The notes under the pieces are model-generated. The model worked only from the letters and a program-made list of their open reading frames with translations. It was not told the origin of the DNA and did no database searches. From NCBI RefSeq assembly GCF_000719515.1, contig NZ_JOGR01000012.1:1-64000 (forward strand): a stretch of 64,000 bases of DNA, in the 5' to 3' direction. The DNA comes from Glycomyces sp. NRRL B-16210 (GTDB lineage Bacteria; Actinomycetota; Actinomycetes; Mycobacteriales; Micromonosporaceae). The translations under genes and the position numbers were made by a program. This document shows positions 20,671 to 29,438 of this stretch, in pieces; position 1 is the first letter of the stretch; every line of letters starts with the position of its first letter.

Positions 20671-21608
20671 TACTTGGTGGAACCTTCCATGATGCCGCTC
20701 ACGATCTGCCGTCCGAACACGACGAACAGGATCGCGATGGGAATGATCGAGATCAGCGTGCCGGTGAAGATCATCGACAGGTCCGCTGACCACGTCGCGG
20801 TGGACAACTGCCGGATGGCGAGTTGGATGGTCGGGTTCTCGCCGCTGAGCACCATGAACGGCCATAGGAATTCGTTCCAGTTGAGCATGAAGGTGAGCAG
20901 ACCGAGCACCACCATCGCCGGCCGCAGCGCCGGGAGGACGATCCGCCACCAGATGCCGATCGTGGAGGCGCCGTCGATGCGGGCCGCCTCGATGATCTCG
21001 TCGGGCACCGCCTGCTCGACGTACTGGCGCATCATGAAGATCCCGAAACCGTTGACGAGGAACGGCAGGATCACCGCCTGGAGCGTGTCGAGCCACTGGA
21101 GCTCGACCATGATCATGTACAGCGGCACGATGCCCAGCTGCTGGAGCGGCACCATCATGGCGAACAGGACGACGCCCATGAGGATCTTGGACCCGCGGAA
21201 CTTGAGCTTGGCGAACGCGAAGCCGCCGAGGGTCGAGATGAGGATGACCGAGGCGGTGACCGTGCCGGTGATGATCAGCGAGTTCTGGAGGCCCAGGAGC
21301 AGCCGCGCCTCGGGGTTCTGCAACGCCTCGATGAAGTTCTCGCCGAGGTTGCCGCCGGGGATGAGCGCCGGCGGGAAGCCCGCGGCGTCCGAGGTCGTCC
21401 GCGAGGCGATCACGACCATCCAGTACAGCGGGAAGATCGACAGGATCGCGACGGCGACCAGCGCGACGCGGGTCATCATCGTCGGGGCGAACACGCCCGC
21501 GCCGGACTCGACGTCGTACTTCTTCTTGCCGCGCTTGCTGCTCGGCGGCCGCCGCGAACCGTCCGCCAGGGGCGCGGATGCGGGGCTGGGGGCGGTTGCG
21601 GTGCTCAT
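20670..21608 (-). CDS. cebG: Sugar ABC importer permease, CebG-like
   Basis: A 312-residue MalG-type inner-membrane permease with six hydrophobic helices and the EAA loop (EAARIDGASTIGIWWRIVLPALRP) that docks the ATPase. The N-terminal 40 residues are a cytosolic Lys/Arg-rich tail. The start overlaps the cebF stop (ATGA) and the stop overlaps the GH1 start. No ATPase gene is in the operon, as in Streptomyces where MsiK serves several sugar importers. Cellobiose/cellotriose is the likely cargo, by gene order. Confidence 0.9.
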   Translation of the reverse strand: MSTATAPSPASAPLADGSRRPPSSKRGKKKYDVESGAGVFAPTMMTRVALVAVAILSIFPLYWMVVIASRTTSDAAGFPPALIPGGNLGENFIEALQNPEARLLLGLQNSLIITGTVTASVILISTLGGFAFAKLKFRGSKILMGVVLFAMMVPLQQLGIVPLYMIMVELQWLDTLQAVILPFLVNGFGIFMMRQYVEQAVPDEIIEAARIDGASTIGIWWRIVLPALRPAMVVLGLLTFMLNWNEFLWPFMVLSGENPTIQLAIRQLSTATWSADLSMIFTGTLISIIPIAILFVVFGRQIVSGIMEGSTK

Positions 21609-22540
21609 TTGTTCCCCTGGATGCGGTTGACGATCAGGAAGTTCACCATCGCCACGATGCCGATGACGATGAACAGCAGCCATCCGGCGGCAGCGGAGAC
21701 GCCGTAGTTGCCGTGGGTGCGGAGAATGTCGACCAGGACCATCGCGGTGGTCTGGAACTGGCCGTCCGTGCCGCCGCCGAGCCTGCCGGAGCCGAACATC
21801 ATCGGCTCGACGAACATGGTCATGCCGCCGACGGAGGAGACGAACACGGTGAAGATGATGACGGGCTTGAGCTGCGGGACGGTGATCTTCCAGAACTGCT
21901 GCCGGGGCGTGGCGCCGTCGACCGTCGCGGCCTCGTAGAGGTTTCGCGGGATGGTCTGCATGGCGGCCAGGTAGATGAGGGCGTTGTAGCCCATCCAGCG
22001 CCAGTCGACCATCGAGGAGATGGCGACCCAGGAGGTGAGCCGCTCGGCCTGCCAGTTGATCTTGTCGACCCCGAACATGCCCAGGAAGCCGTTGACCATG
22101 CCGTACTCCTGGCCCCAGATGCGGGCGAAGATGATACCGACGGCGACCACCGAGGTCACGATCGGGGCCAGCACGAGCATCCGCCACAGCATCGGGCGCT
22201 TCAGCCGCCGGTTCAGGGCGTTGGCGACCATGAGCGCGCAGATGAGCTGCGGGACGGTCGCCATCACGAACATGCCCAGCGTGTTCACGACCGACCAGTT
22301 GAAGCGGCTGTAGTCGACCAGGAGGAACTCGTAGTTCTGGAACCCTACGAAGGCGCGTTCGGGATTGCCCAGCTTCCACGTGTGCAGCGAGGCGTAGAAC
22401 GTGTACCCCATCGGGAACAGTCCGAACACCGCGAACAGGATGAAGAACGGCGCGACGAGCGCGTAGGGCGTCGCCTTCATGTCGGCCCGCGTGAGTCGCT
22501 CGCGCCAGCTCAGGCGCGGCGGGGCGGTGGTGGTGGTCAT
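21605..22540 (-). CDS. cebF: Sugar ABC importer permease, CebF-like
   Basis: A 311-residue MalF-type permease: N-terminal helix at about 25-48 (YALVAPFFILFAVFGLFP), further helices, and the EAA loop (YEAATVDGATPRQQFWKITVPQLKP). It forms the heteromeric channel with CebG. The ATG at 22540 has AAGGAAGACC just upstream. A 357-bp gap with two long hairpins separates it from cebE, so the binding protein can be made in excess. Confidence 0.9.
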   Translation of the reverse strand: MTTTTAPPRLSWRERLTRADMKATPYALVAPFFILFAVFGLFPMGYTFYASLHTWKLGNPERAFVGFQNYEFLLVDYSRFNWSVVNTLGMFVMATVPQLICALMVANALNRRLKRPMLWRMLVLAPIVTSVVAVGIIFARIWGQEYGMVNGFLGMFGVDKINWQAERLTSWVAISSMVDWRWMGYNALIYLAAMQTIPRNLYEAATVDGATPRQQFWKITVPQLKPVIIFTVFVSSVGGMTMFVEPMMFGSGRLGGGTDGQFQTTAMVLVDILRTHGNYGVSAAAGWLLFIVIGIVAMVNFLIVNRIQGNK

Positions 22541-22749
22541 GGTCTTCCTTTTCGTCCGGCGAACGCTTGCGGGAGCCGACGGTCCGGTCCGGGGGCGAAC
22601 GCTTCCGGTGCCGTGTACCGGCGATCGTCCGCGCAGCCGTGAGCCGGCCGGCCGTCGCGGGGTGGAGAGGGAGCCGGCCCGCCGCGGGTTGGGGCGCGGC
22701 GGGCCGACACGGTGCCGCCGAGAGGGGTTCGGGACCTGTCCTGGGGCGG

Positions 22750-22783
22750 GACGTCGAACGGATGCTGGGAACCGTTCGACGTC
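22750..22783 (-). other. Intra-operon hairpin between cebE and cebF (12-bp stem)
   Basis: GACGTCGAACGG (22750-22761) pairs with CCGTTCGACGTC (22772-22783) around a 10-nt region. There is no U-run. It lies in the 22541-22897 gap, which holds no gene, and is likely an mRNA-stabilising or processing structure. Confidence 0.6.
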
Positions 22784-22845
22784 GGTCCCGGCTCGGCGGC
22801 ACTGGGTCTAGCAGCGCTGGCTCTGGGTCAGCGGCACTTGACCCG

Positions 22846-22886
22846 GGGTCGGTTCCGGCGGCGGCAGGTGCCGCCGGAACCGACCC
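22846..22886 (-). other. Intra-operon hairpin 11 bp after cebE stop (17-bp perfect stem)
   Basis: The perfect 17-nt arms 22846-22862 (GGGTCGGTTCCGGCGGC) and 22870-22886 enclose a 7-nt loop. It follows the cebE stop codon at once and has no T-run, so partial termination or protection against 3' exonuclease is likely. Confidence 0.7.
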
Positions 22887-22897
22887 GCGGGAGTGGC

Positions 22898-24241
22898 CTA
22901 GAGACCGGAGCCGGCCAGTTGCAGCGCGTTCTCCGCCTCGGACTGGATCTGGTCCCACACCTGGTCATGCGAGTAGGTGCCATCGATGAGACCGTTCAGG
23001 ACGTTCTCGACGGCGCCCTTGACCGGCGGGTGGTAGTACGAGTACTCGAGCGGCGGGAAGCTCTGCACCGAGGCGGTCAGGATCTGACCGGTCGGGGCGT
23101 CGCTGAAGTACTCGTTCGCGGAGTCGGCGACCTTCGGGTCGGCCTGCGCCTCAGGCGAGGACGGGAAGTTGCCGACGGCCTCGAAGACCTTGACCTGCTG
23201 CTCGGGGGCGCTCAGCCAAGCGGCCAGCGCGGCGGCCTCCTCGGGGTGCGGGACACCCTCGGGGACCGCGAGCCAGGAACCGCCCCAGTTGCCGCCGAGG
23301 CCGGGGGCCGAGGCGAAGTTCCAGTTGCCGGCGTTCTCCGGGCCGGCGTTGCCTTCGACGACGCCGCTGGGCATCCAGCCCGGGCAGGCCATGACGGCGT
23401 AGCCGCCCTCGGACTGCGCGGCGGTCCACTCCTCGGTCCAGGAGACGAAGTTGCCGATGGCGCCCATCTCGTGGAGGTCGAGGATGGTGTCGATCGAGCC
23501 CTGGACGGCGGCGGAGTCGAGCGTCAGCTCGCCGTCGGCGTCCACGTACATCTGGCCGTCGCCCTGACCGGCGAGCTGGCCCAGCAGCATGTTCTGGAGC
23601 TGGGTCGGGCTGTCGAGGAAGGCCGCGTCGATGCCGGAGTCGACGTAGGTCTGGGCGACGGACTTGAAGCCCTCCCAGTCGGACCACAGTTCGGCCAGCG
23701 CTTCGCGGTCGGTCGGGAGACCGGCCTCTTCGAACAGGTCGTTGCGGTAGCACAGGCCCATGCCGCCGACGTCGGTGCCGAAGCCGACGAGCTTGCCGTC
23801 GGGGGAGTGCCCGAGGTCCCACTTCCACTCGACGTAGTCGGCGGCGCGGTCCTCGTAGCCGAACTCGGCCAGGTCGGTCCAGTGGTCGCCGTTGCTGAAG
23901 AGCTGGACGACGCCCTGCTCCTCGACGCCGACGATGTCGCCGGTGACCGAGCCGGTCTCCAGACCGGTCTCCAGGGTGGGCCGGTACTCCTGCTCCCAGT
24001 TGACGCCGTCGCCTTCGATGACGACGTCGATGTTCTCGTTGAGGGCCTCGTACTCGGCCTCGAGGTTGGCCTGGGTGTAGCCGAAGGTGCCGAAGAGGGA
24101 GACGGTGAGCTGGATCTTGCCGTCCTCGGTCAGGCCGTCGTTCTCGTCGTCGCCGCCGCCTGAACAGGCGGTGAGGGTGAGGGCCCCCGCGGCGACGGCC
24201 GCGAGAGCGACCCTGCCGTGCTGTCGTTTGAGGAGATGCAT
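22898..24241 (-). CDS. cebE: Sugar ABC transporter substrate-binding lipoprotein, CebE-like
   Basis: A 447-residue exported lipoprotein. The signal peptide ends in lipobox LTAC (about residue 25), followed by a GGGDDEND linker and an SBP type-1 fold (LTVSLFGTFGYTQ, GYAVMACPGWMPSG, GNWGGSWLAVP). Trp/Tyr/Phe-rich segments (WDLGHSPDGK, FPPLEYSYYHPP) suit sugar stacking. It would capture cellobiose/cellotriose for CebFG. The start at 24241 gives a canonical lipoprotein leader, whereas an upstream open frame reaches 24439 without one. It is divergent from a secreted GH48 cellulase, with a CebR-like site in its promoter region. Confidence 0.92.
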   Translation of the reverse strand: MHLLKRQHGRVALAAVAAGALTLTACSGGGDDENDGLTEDGKIQLTVSLFGTFGYTQANLEAEYEALNENIDVVIEGDGVNWEQEYRPTLETGLETGSVTGDIVGVEEQGVVQLFSNGDHWTDLAEFGYEDRAADYVEWKWDLGHSPDGKLVGFGTDVGGMGLCYRNDLFEEAGLPTDREALAELWSDWEGFKSVAQTYVDSGIDAAFLDSPTQLQNMLLGQLAGQGDGQMYVDADGELTLDSAAVQGSIDTILDLHEMGAIGNFVSWTEEWTAAQSEGGYAVMACPGWMPSGVVEGNAGPENAGNWNFASAPGLGGNWGGSWLAVPEGVPHPEEAAALAAWLSAPEQQVKVFEAVGNFPSSPEAQADPKVADSANEYFSDAPTGQILTASVQSFPPLEYSYYHPPVKGAVENVLNGLIDGTYSHDQVWDQIQSEAENALQLAGSGL

Positions 24242-24394
24242 CGTTGCTGGTTCCTTCCAGGCGCCTCGGCGGCGCCATGCGTTTCCCGAGGGGTTTCGAG
24301 GGACTCGATTCCTTTGCTGCCCAGGACGGTCGTGATGCGGGCCGCCGTATGTGCGCGGCGGCCCGCGGACTGAAACCGCCGAGGCGATCGCTCT

Positions 24395-24408
24395 TGGGAG
24401 CGATACCA
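24395..24408. promoter_or_regulatory. CebR-like operator candidate upstream of cebE
   Basis: TGGGAGCGATACCA resembles the CebR/CelR consensus TGGGAGCGCTCCCA (11 of 14 matches). It is about 155 bp upstream of the cebE start and overlaps an ATCGCTC/GAGCGAT inverted repeat (24387-24403). Confidence 0.55.
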
Positions 24409-24601
24409 GGATCGTACGGGAGCGTGTTCCACGACGCAAGCCCGGGTGTGAGAGTCGTTACTCGGTTGTTACACCGTTCATCGAGGCGAAGAAATCGAAG
24501 ATCGCAGATGCGTAACTATGAAAACGGACGAACGGGACGCTGAGCTGGCAAAATGTTTGCCAACCAGCAGGGTAGGGCCACCTCGTCGTAGAAATTTAGG
24601 G

Positions 24602-24619
24602 ATGTCAATGTATTGACAT
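24602..24619. promoter_or_regulatory. Inverted repeat ATGTCAAT-GT-ATTGACAT upstream of GH48 gene
   Basis: Perfect 8-bp arms are separated by 2 bp. The right arm supplies a TTGACA -35-like word on the plus strand. The region is A/T-rich against its surroundings. The regulator is unknown. Confidence 0.5.
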
Positions 24620-24646
24620 ATTGGGACAACCCTTGGGAGCATGGCC

Positions 24647-24660
24647 TGGGAGCGCTTCCG
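24647..24660. promoter_or_regulatory. CebR-like operator upstream of GH48 cellulase
   Basis: TGGGAGCGCTTCCG differs from the palindromic CebR consensus TGGGAGCGCTCCCA in two positions. It is 105 bp upstream of the cellulase ATG. With the site at 24395 it would let one repressor control both divergent units across the gene-free gap 24242-24764. Confidence 0.65.
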
Positions 24661-24764
24661 CATTGCGGTCCGTTTCGTTCCACTCGAGCGATTCAATGTC
24701 CGCGAACCCGGCATGAGCGCTCCCACAGAACCGGACATACCACCCACTCTCAGGAGTAGCCATA

Positions 24765-27386
24765 ATGGATCTCGACAATCCGGCCCCGCCGCGGAAGCGG
24801 CGCCGATGGCGCCGTACCGCGGCGGTGACCTTGCCGGTCGCCCTCGTCGGCACGTTCGCCGCGGTGGCCGCGCCCAACGCGTTCGCAGCGCAGTACTGCG
24901 GCGGCCTCGACTACAACGTCATCTCGACCTGGGGCGACGGCTTCCAGGCCAATGTCGTCCTCACTTCCGGAGACGCCGGGCTCAACGGCTGGGACATCGA
25001 ATGGGACTTCCCGGCCGGTACCTCGGTCTCCAGCGCCTGGAACGTGGACTGGAGCCAGAGCGGGGCCCGCTTCAGCGCCAGTGACGTCGGCTGGAACGGC
25101 ACCATCGCCGCGGGTCAGTCCCAAGAGGTGTTCGGCTTCATCGGCTCCGGCTCGGCCACCGCGCCGACCAACATCTCGGTCAACGGCGAGGCCTGCGACG
25201 GCTCGAGCAACCCCGACCCCGGCGGCGACGCCGCGCTGACGACCTCGCGGACCAACGTCGTGGTCGACGCCGGCTCCACCGGCTCGATCGACGTCAACTT
25301 CTCGGCCGCCATCGACGAGGCCGCCACCGTCACGACCACGCACACCGCGGGCTCGACGGACATCTCGGTGTCCTCGGGCGCGTCGCTGTCGTTCGCGGCC
25401 GGCGAGACCTCGGCCCAGTCGGTCGTCTTCAGCGCCGCCGAAGGCGCCGAGGCCGGCTCCTCGGCGACCTTCGCGGTCGCCGCCGACGGCTACGACACGA
25501 TCAACGTCAACGTCACGGTCGCCGACCTGGGCGAGGTCACGCAGAACGAGGAGCGCTTCCTCACCCTGTACGACCAGCTCACCGGTTCGGACTCGCCGTA
25601 CCTGCACTCGACGGGCGTCCCCTACCACTCGGTGGAGGAGCTCATCGTCGAGGCGCCGGACTACGGCCACCAGACGACCTCCGAGGCCCTGAGCTACCTG
25701 ATGTGGCTGGAGGCCGCTTACGGCCAGGTCACCGGCGACTGGTCGGGTTACAACAACTCCTGGCAGATCACCGAGGACTACCTGATCCCGGATCTCAACC
25801 CGACCAACTACAACCCCGACGACCCGGCCTCCTACGCGCCCGAGTCGGACAGCGTCACGGACTACCCGACGCAGCTCGACTTCGACGTGCCCGTCGGCCA
25901 GGACCCGATCGGGGCCGAGCTGGCCTCGACCTACGGCACCAACAGCATCTACGGGATGCACTGGCTGCTCGACGTCGACAACGCCTACGGCTACGGCGAG
26001 TGCGGCGACGGGACCACCGAGCCGGTCTACATGAACACCTTCCAGCGCGGCTCGCAGGAGTCCACGTGGGAGACCATCGGGCACCCGTCGTGCGAGACCT
26101 TCGACTTCGGCGGTCCCAACGGCTTCCTCGACCTGTTCGTGGGCGACGAGGAGTACGCGGCTCAGGAGCGTTACACCAACGCCCCCGACGCCGACGCGCG
26201 CGCCGTCCAGGTCGCGTGGATGGCCAAGCAGTGGGCCGAGGCCCAGGGCCAGGAAGGGGACATCTCCGCTTCCCTGGACAAGGCGTCCATGATGGGCGAC
26301 TACCTGCGGTACGCGTTCGCGGACAAGTACTTCAAGCAGATCGCCGGCGACTGCATCGGGGCCGCCTCGTGCCCGGCCGGCTCTGGCAAGAACTCGTTCC
26401 ACTACCTGATCAGCTGGTACTACTCGTGGGGCGCCGGCCTGAACGGCGACTGGTCCTTCCGCATCGGCGGTTCCGGTATCCACCAGGGCTACCAGAACGT
26501 CATGGCCGCGTACGCCCTCTCCGAGGGCGGCCTCGAGCCGGACTCGGCGACGGGTGCGGCCGACTGGGCCCAGAGCCTCGACGCTCAGCTCGACTTCCTC
26601 GAGTGGCTCCAGGTGCCGCAGGGCTCGACCGGCGCCGGCGCCCTCGCGGGCGGCGCGACCAACAACTGGGGTGGCAACTACGGCACCCCGACCACCTCGG
26701 CCGAGTTCAACGGTCTGAACTACGACGAGCAGCCCGTCTGGCACGACCCGCCGTCGAACCGCTGGTTCGGCTTCCAGGCCTGGGGCATGGACCGCACCGC
26801 GCAGCTCTGCATGGAGACCGGTGAGACCCGCGCCTGCAACATCCTGGACAACTGGGTGGCCTGGGCTCTGAGCGAGAGCACCATCACGCCGACCGGGTAC
26901 AGCATCCCGGGCGACCTGACCTGGAGCGGCGAGCCCGGCTCGGGCCTGTCCGTCACCGTCGCCAGCCAGTCCGAGGACCCGGGTGTGGCCGGCGCCCTCG
27001 CGAAGATCCTGTCCTACCACGCGGTCGCCACCGGCGACACCGCGTCGCAGGAGGCCGCCGCGAACCTGCTGGACGTCCTCTGGGAGGCCAACGACGGCAT
27101 CGGCATCACGCAGCCCGAGCAGCGCTCGGACTACTGCCGCTTCGGCGACGAGGTCTACATCCCGCAGGGCTGGACCGGCACCATGCCGAACGGCGACGTT
27201 CTGGAGAACGGGGTCACGTTCATCGAGACCCGGTCCTTCATGCAGAACTTCGACGGCTGGGACCAGGTCGAGGCCTACATCAACGGTGGCTGCTCGGGCG
27301 ACGCGCCCGAGTTCAGCTACCACCGCTACTGGCACCAGGTCGAGGTCGCCACGGCGTTCCAGACCTACGCGGTGCTCTTCGAGTAG
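24765..27386 (+). CDS. Secreted CBM2-GH48 exocellulase (cellobiohydrolase)
   Basis: An 873-residue secreted enzyme. An Arg-rich N-terminus and hydrophobic core end near NAFA-AQYCG (signal peptide, about 43 residues). A family-2 cellulose-binding module follows (about 43-145, bounded by Cys and with surface Trp such as NGWDIEW, SAWNVDW). Next come an Ig/CalX-like linker domain (about 155-258) and a GH48 catalytic domain (about 265-873) with the signature EAPDYGHQTTSEA, whose last Glu is the catalytic acid. GH48 enzymes act from cellulose chain ends and release cellobiose, the CebEFG substrate. AGGAG lies 8 nt before the ATG. Product specificity is inferred from the family. Confidence 0.95.
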   Translation: MDLDNPAPPRKRRRWRRTAAVTLPVALVGTFAAVAAPNAFAAQYCGGLDYNVISTWGDGFQANVVLTSGDAGLNGWDIEWDFPAGTSVSSAWNVDWSQSGARFSASDVGWNGTIAAGQSQEVFGFIGSGSATAPTNISVNGEACDGSSNPDPGGDAALTTSRTNVVVDAGSTGSIDVNFSAAIDEAATVTTTHTAGSTDISVSSGASLSFAAGETSAQSVVFSAAEGAEAGSSATFAVAADGYDTINVNVTVADLGEVTQNEERFLTLYDQLTGSDSPYLHSTGVPYHSVEELIVEAPDYGHQTTSEALSYLMWLEAAYGQVTGDWSGYNNSWQITEDYLIPDLNPTNYNPDDPASYAPESDSVTDYPTQLDFDVPVGQDPIGAELASTYGTNSIYGMHWLLDVDNAYGYGECGDGTTEPVYMNTFQRGSQESTWETIGHPSCETFDFGGPNGFLDLFVGDEEYAAQERYTNAPDADARAVQVAWMAKQWAEAQGQEGDISASLDKASMMGDYLRYAFADKYFKQIAGDCIGAASCPAGSGKNSFHYLISWYYSWGAGLNGDWSFRIGGSGIHQGYQNVMAAYALSEGGLEPDSATGAADWAQSLDAQLDFLEWLQVPQGSTGAGALAGGATNNWGGNYGTPTTSAEFNGLNYDEQPVWHDPPSNRWFGFQAWGMDRTAQLCMETGETRACNILDNWVAWALSESTITPTGYSIPGDLTWSGEPGSGLSVTVASQSEDPGVAGALAKILSYHAVATGDTASQEAAANLLDVLWEANDGIGITQPEQRSDYCRFGDEVYIPQGWTGTMPNGDVLENGVTFIETRSFMQNFDGWDQVEAYINGGCSGDAPEFSYHRYWHQVEVATAFQTYAVLFE

Positions 27387-27477
27387 CCGACCGATGCGGC
27401 GCCCCGCCGGCTGACGGCGTCGCGACCCCTTGGGGCCGTGACCGTCCGGGGCGCCGCACCGACTGGTGAATGAAAAC

Positions 27478-27517
27478 GGCGCGGCCGATCGCGAGAGCGA
27501 TCGGCCGCGCCTTCTCT
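27478..27517 (+). terminator. Strong terminator after GH48 cellulase
   Basis: A perfect 15-bp stem (arms 27478-27492 and 27497-27511, loop GAGA) is followed by TTCTCT. A second GC stem, GCGGCGCCCCG (27396-27406) with CGGGGCGCCGC (27447-27457), precedes it. The 27387-27690 gap holds nothing else. Confidence 0.85.
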
Positions 27518-27690
27518 GTACGTCCTTGTATTTCCTCGCCGCTGTTTCTCGCCGCCGTCCGCGGCCGGATTCACGGCTCCGCTCATGGCCTCTGGTGCTC
27601 TGAGCACACAGGTCGGGTCCGCCGGACTCCAGGTCCCCGCGAACGGAACGTCCACCGGGCCCGACCTCTATGCTCAGCGACTACCGGTCT

Positions 27691-28323
27691 TCATTGGCCG
27701 GTGCGCTGGATGTGCTTGCGGCGCCGCCGGATCGGCTGCGCGGTGATGCGATGGGAGCCTCGGCCCCGAAACGCCGACCGAGGACGTAAATCCAGGTCGA
27801 TGTCGAGGTCCTGCGCCGCGTCCCAGAAGCTCTCGGACACGGGGCTGGTGCTGGCGATCCCGGCGAGTGCCGGTACGCCGCCGGGCAGGTAGGTGGAGGC
27901 GATCGTGGTGTAGTCGACGCCGTCGTCGGCATGGGCCACGGTGATGGTGCCGCCGGAGCGGATCAGGCGCAGCCAGATCTCGTCGGACTCGGTGTCCACC
28001 GGCGCGAGCGACCAATTGGTGTGCTCGCGGGTCGTCACGGTGCTGACGAGGTGCTGCCCCCCGAGGTACTCGGCGCCGGTCTTGACCCAGTTCGACTCGT
28101 CGACGCGGATGGTCAGCGAGGCCTCCGAGTGCTGGTGGCGGTGCTCGGGGCGGAAGCGCATCGCGATCTCGCCGTCACCGTCGAGCTTGAGGCCGTAGAT
28201 GTAGACGTGGTCGCGCTGGTGCTCGAGACCGGCGCTGCGGCGGAGGGTGGTCTTGGTCTCGAAGTAGGGAGTGATCAATCCACCGTCTACCGTCCATTGT
28301 ACTTCTTCTGAAGGAGACTGCAT
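27691..28323 (-). CDS. DUF1349 (concanavalin A-like lectin fold) protein
   Basis: About 210 residues. The motifs VQWTVDGGLITPYFETKTT, KTGAEYL, VVT-type strands (HLVSTVTTREHTNWSL) and WLRLIRSGGTITVAHADDG match DUF1349, a beta-sandwich with weak similarity to glycosidase accessory domains. The last 25 residues are basic (RRRRKHIQR). No signal peptide is seen, so it is probably cytosolic. The function is unknown; carbohydrate binding is a guess from the fold. ATG 28323 is chosen; an in-frame TTG at 28365 would add 14 residues. No clear Shine-Dalgarno exists for either. It is convergent with the GH48 gene. Confidence 0.75.
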   Translation of the reverse strand: MQSPSEEVQWTVDGGLITPYFETKTTLRRSAGLEHQRDHVYIYGLKLDGDGEIAMRFRPEHRHQHSEASLTIRVDESNWVKTGAEYLGGQHLVSTVTTREHTNWSLAPVDTESDEIWLRLIRSGGTITVAHADDGVDYTTIASTYLPGGVPALAGIASTSPVSESFWDAAQDLDIDLDLRPRSAFRGRGSHRITAQPIRRRRKHIQRTGQ

Positions 28324-28897
28324 GAAAACAATGATGCCACACGTGAACGGGGCGAATTCTGACAAAACGGACGTCGTAACCCAAAGTTAATGCAGACTTA
28401 GGGTCCGTCACAGGTCTGAAACCCCAGCTCAACAACGCTATGATGCAGCAAGTGCGGTTTCCGTTACTCCTTTTGGAGAACGCAGAGCCAACGCCCCATG
28501 GGCCCCACCCGCAACTCCGGTCCCGGGTTCGGCACGGGACTCGCGACACCGCTCGGGCCCTTGGGGCGCGGCCCGAATCGGCTCGATTCGCCCAGGCTAC
28601 TCCCCGCTCGCCCGCGCATCCAGCGTGACGGGCCGCCGGATCGAACTGATCCGAACACGGCCTTCTCGCGGCCTTCTGGGGCCGCCGTCCCCGCTCCCGT
28701 CGGACCGTCGCCGCGCCCTGCCTGCGGCGGTGAAACGGGGCGTTCGGGGACGGATCGCCCGGGCGGCGCCGGGCGGGTTCGGCACGGCCGGATGCGAGTG
28801 CCGGGGGCTCGTACCCGTGTCCTCGCGGCCCGCTCGACCGTTAGACCGGACAGAGGAGTACGCAGGGCACGGAAGCGAAGGCGAATGAGGAGATAGC
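28324..28897. other. 574-bp gap with an orphan promoter-like TATGAT
   Basis: No convincing gene lies here. On the plus strand TATGAT (28439-28444) is a near-consensus -10, followed by a short CTCC-TTTT-GGAG hairpin (28467-28478). This could start a small RNA or a long leader for the gene at 28898; neither can be proved. On the minus strand the region holds the DUF1349 promoter. Confidence 0.4.
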
Positions 28898-29329
28898 GTG
28901 AGCATGCAGCATTCAACGAGGCCGGTGTCGCACGACTCCGACGCCCCCGAAGCGGGGCGGGGCCTGCCGCGCCAGGACCGCGCCGCGCCGCCTCGCCGCA
29001 CGCGCCACAACCAGGACCTCGACACCGTCGAGCAGACCTCGATGGTCGTCCCGATCACCGGCCGCAACCGCCGCGCGCGGCGCGAGGAGCCCTCGAAGCT
29101 GTTCTCCGTGGAGGAGCCGCCGCCGCTGGAGGCGCCCGCCGGGATCACCGAGATCACCGGCTGGGCCCTGGCCTCGGCGATGTGGCGCGACCACCTGCCC
29201 GAGCAACTGCTGGGCATCGACTGCGCCTCCTGCAAGCAGACCTGGCCGTGCGACACCTGGAAGATCGCCGACGACCTGCTCACCGAGTGCTGCGAGGCGG
29301 CCGGCCAGGTCCCCGCCGCGGCCCGCTGA
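28898..29329 (+). CDS. Uncharacterised actinobacterial protein with CxxC-type C-terminus
   Basis: A 143-residue protein that I cannot assign. The first 75 residues are polar, basic and probably disordered (RQDRAAPPRRTRHNQ). The C-terminal half is ordered (ITGWALASAMWRDHLPEQLLG) and contains CASCKQTWPCDTW and ECCEAAG; the spaced Cys could bind a metal, but this is not shown. GTG 28898 has GAGGAG 6 nt upstream, a good ribosome site. It lies directly upstream of the dnaK HspR operators but has its own start signals. Confidence 0.7.
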   Translation: MSMQHSTRPVSHDSDAPEAGRGLPRQDRAAPPRRTRHNQDLDTVEQTSMVVPITGRNRRARREEPSKLFSVEEPPPLEAPAGITEITGWALASAMWRDHLPEQLLGIDCASCKQTWPCDTWKIADDLLTECCEAAGQVPAAAR

Positions 29330-29352
29330 CCGTACGCGACCGGAGCGTCGCG

Positions 29353-29377
29353 AAGTTGAGTCGACCCGACTCAACTT
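29353..29377. promoter_or_regulatory. HAIR operator 1 (HspR site), perfect
   Basis: AAGTTGAGT-N7-ACTCAACTT is a perfect inverted repeat and a match to the HAIR consensus CTTGAGT-N7-ACTCAAG. It lies about 33 bp upstream of the dnaK -35. Confidence 0.9.
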
Positions 29378-29409
29378 TAGTGCATTTCGTCACAATCATC
29401 GAGATCAGC

Positions 29410-29438
29410 TTGACAGTCGACACCGGCCGGAACAACAT
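29410..29438 (+). promoter_or_regulatory. dnaK operon promoter
   Basis: TTGACA at 29410-29415 is followed after 17 bp by CAACAT at 29433-29438. The -35 is perfect and the -10 weak. The promoter is bracketed by two HAIR sites. Confidence 0.7.

Noticed and set aside
16150..21630. A 5.4-kb open frame on the plus strand opposite the EtfD, cebR, GH1 and permease genes
   Set aside because: Composition bias in high-GC DNA leaves the antisense frame open. The translation is Val/Leu/Gly/Asp-rich with no domain, and five well-supported genes lie on the other strand.
24750..27335. An 861-codon antisense frame over the GH48 cellulase
   Set aside because: The translation is low-complexity and the sense strand encodes a complete secreted enzyme with signature residues.
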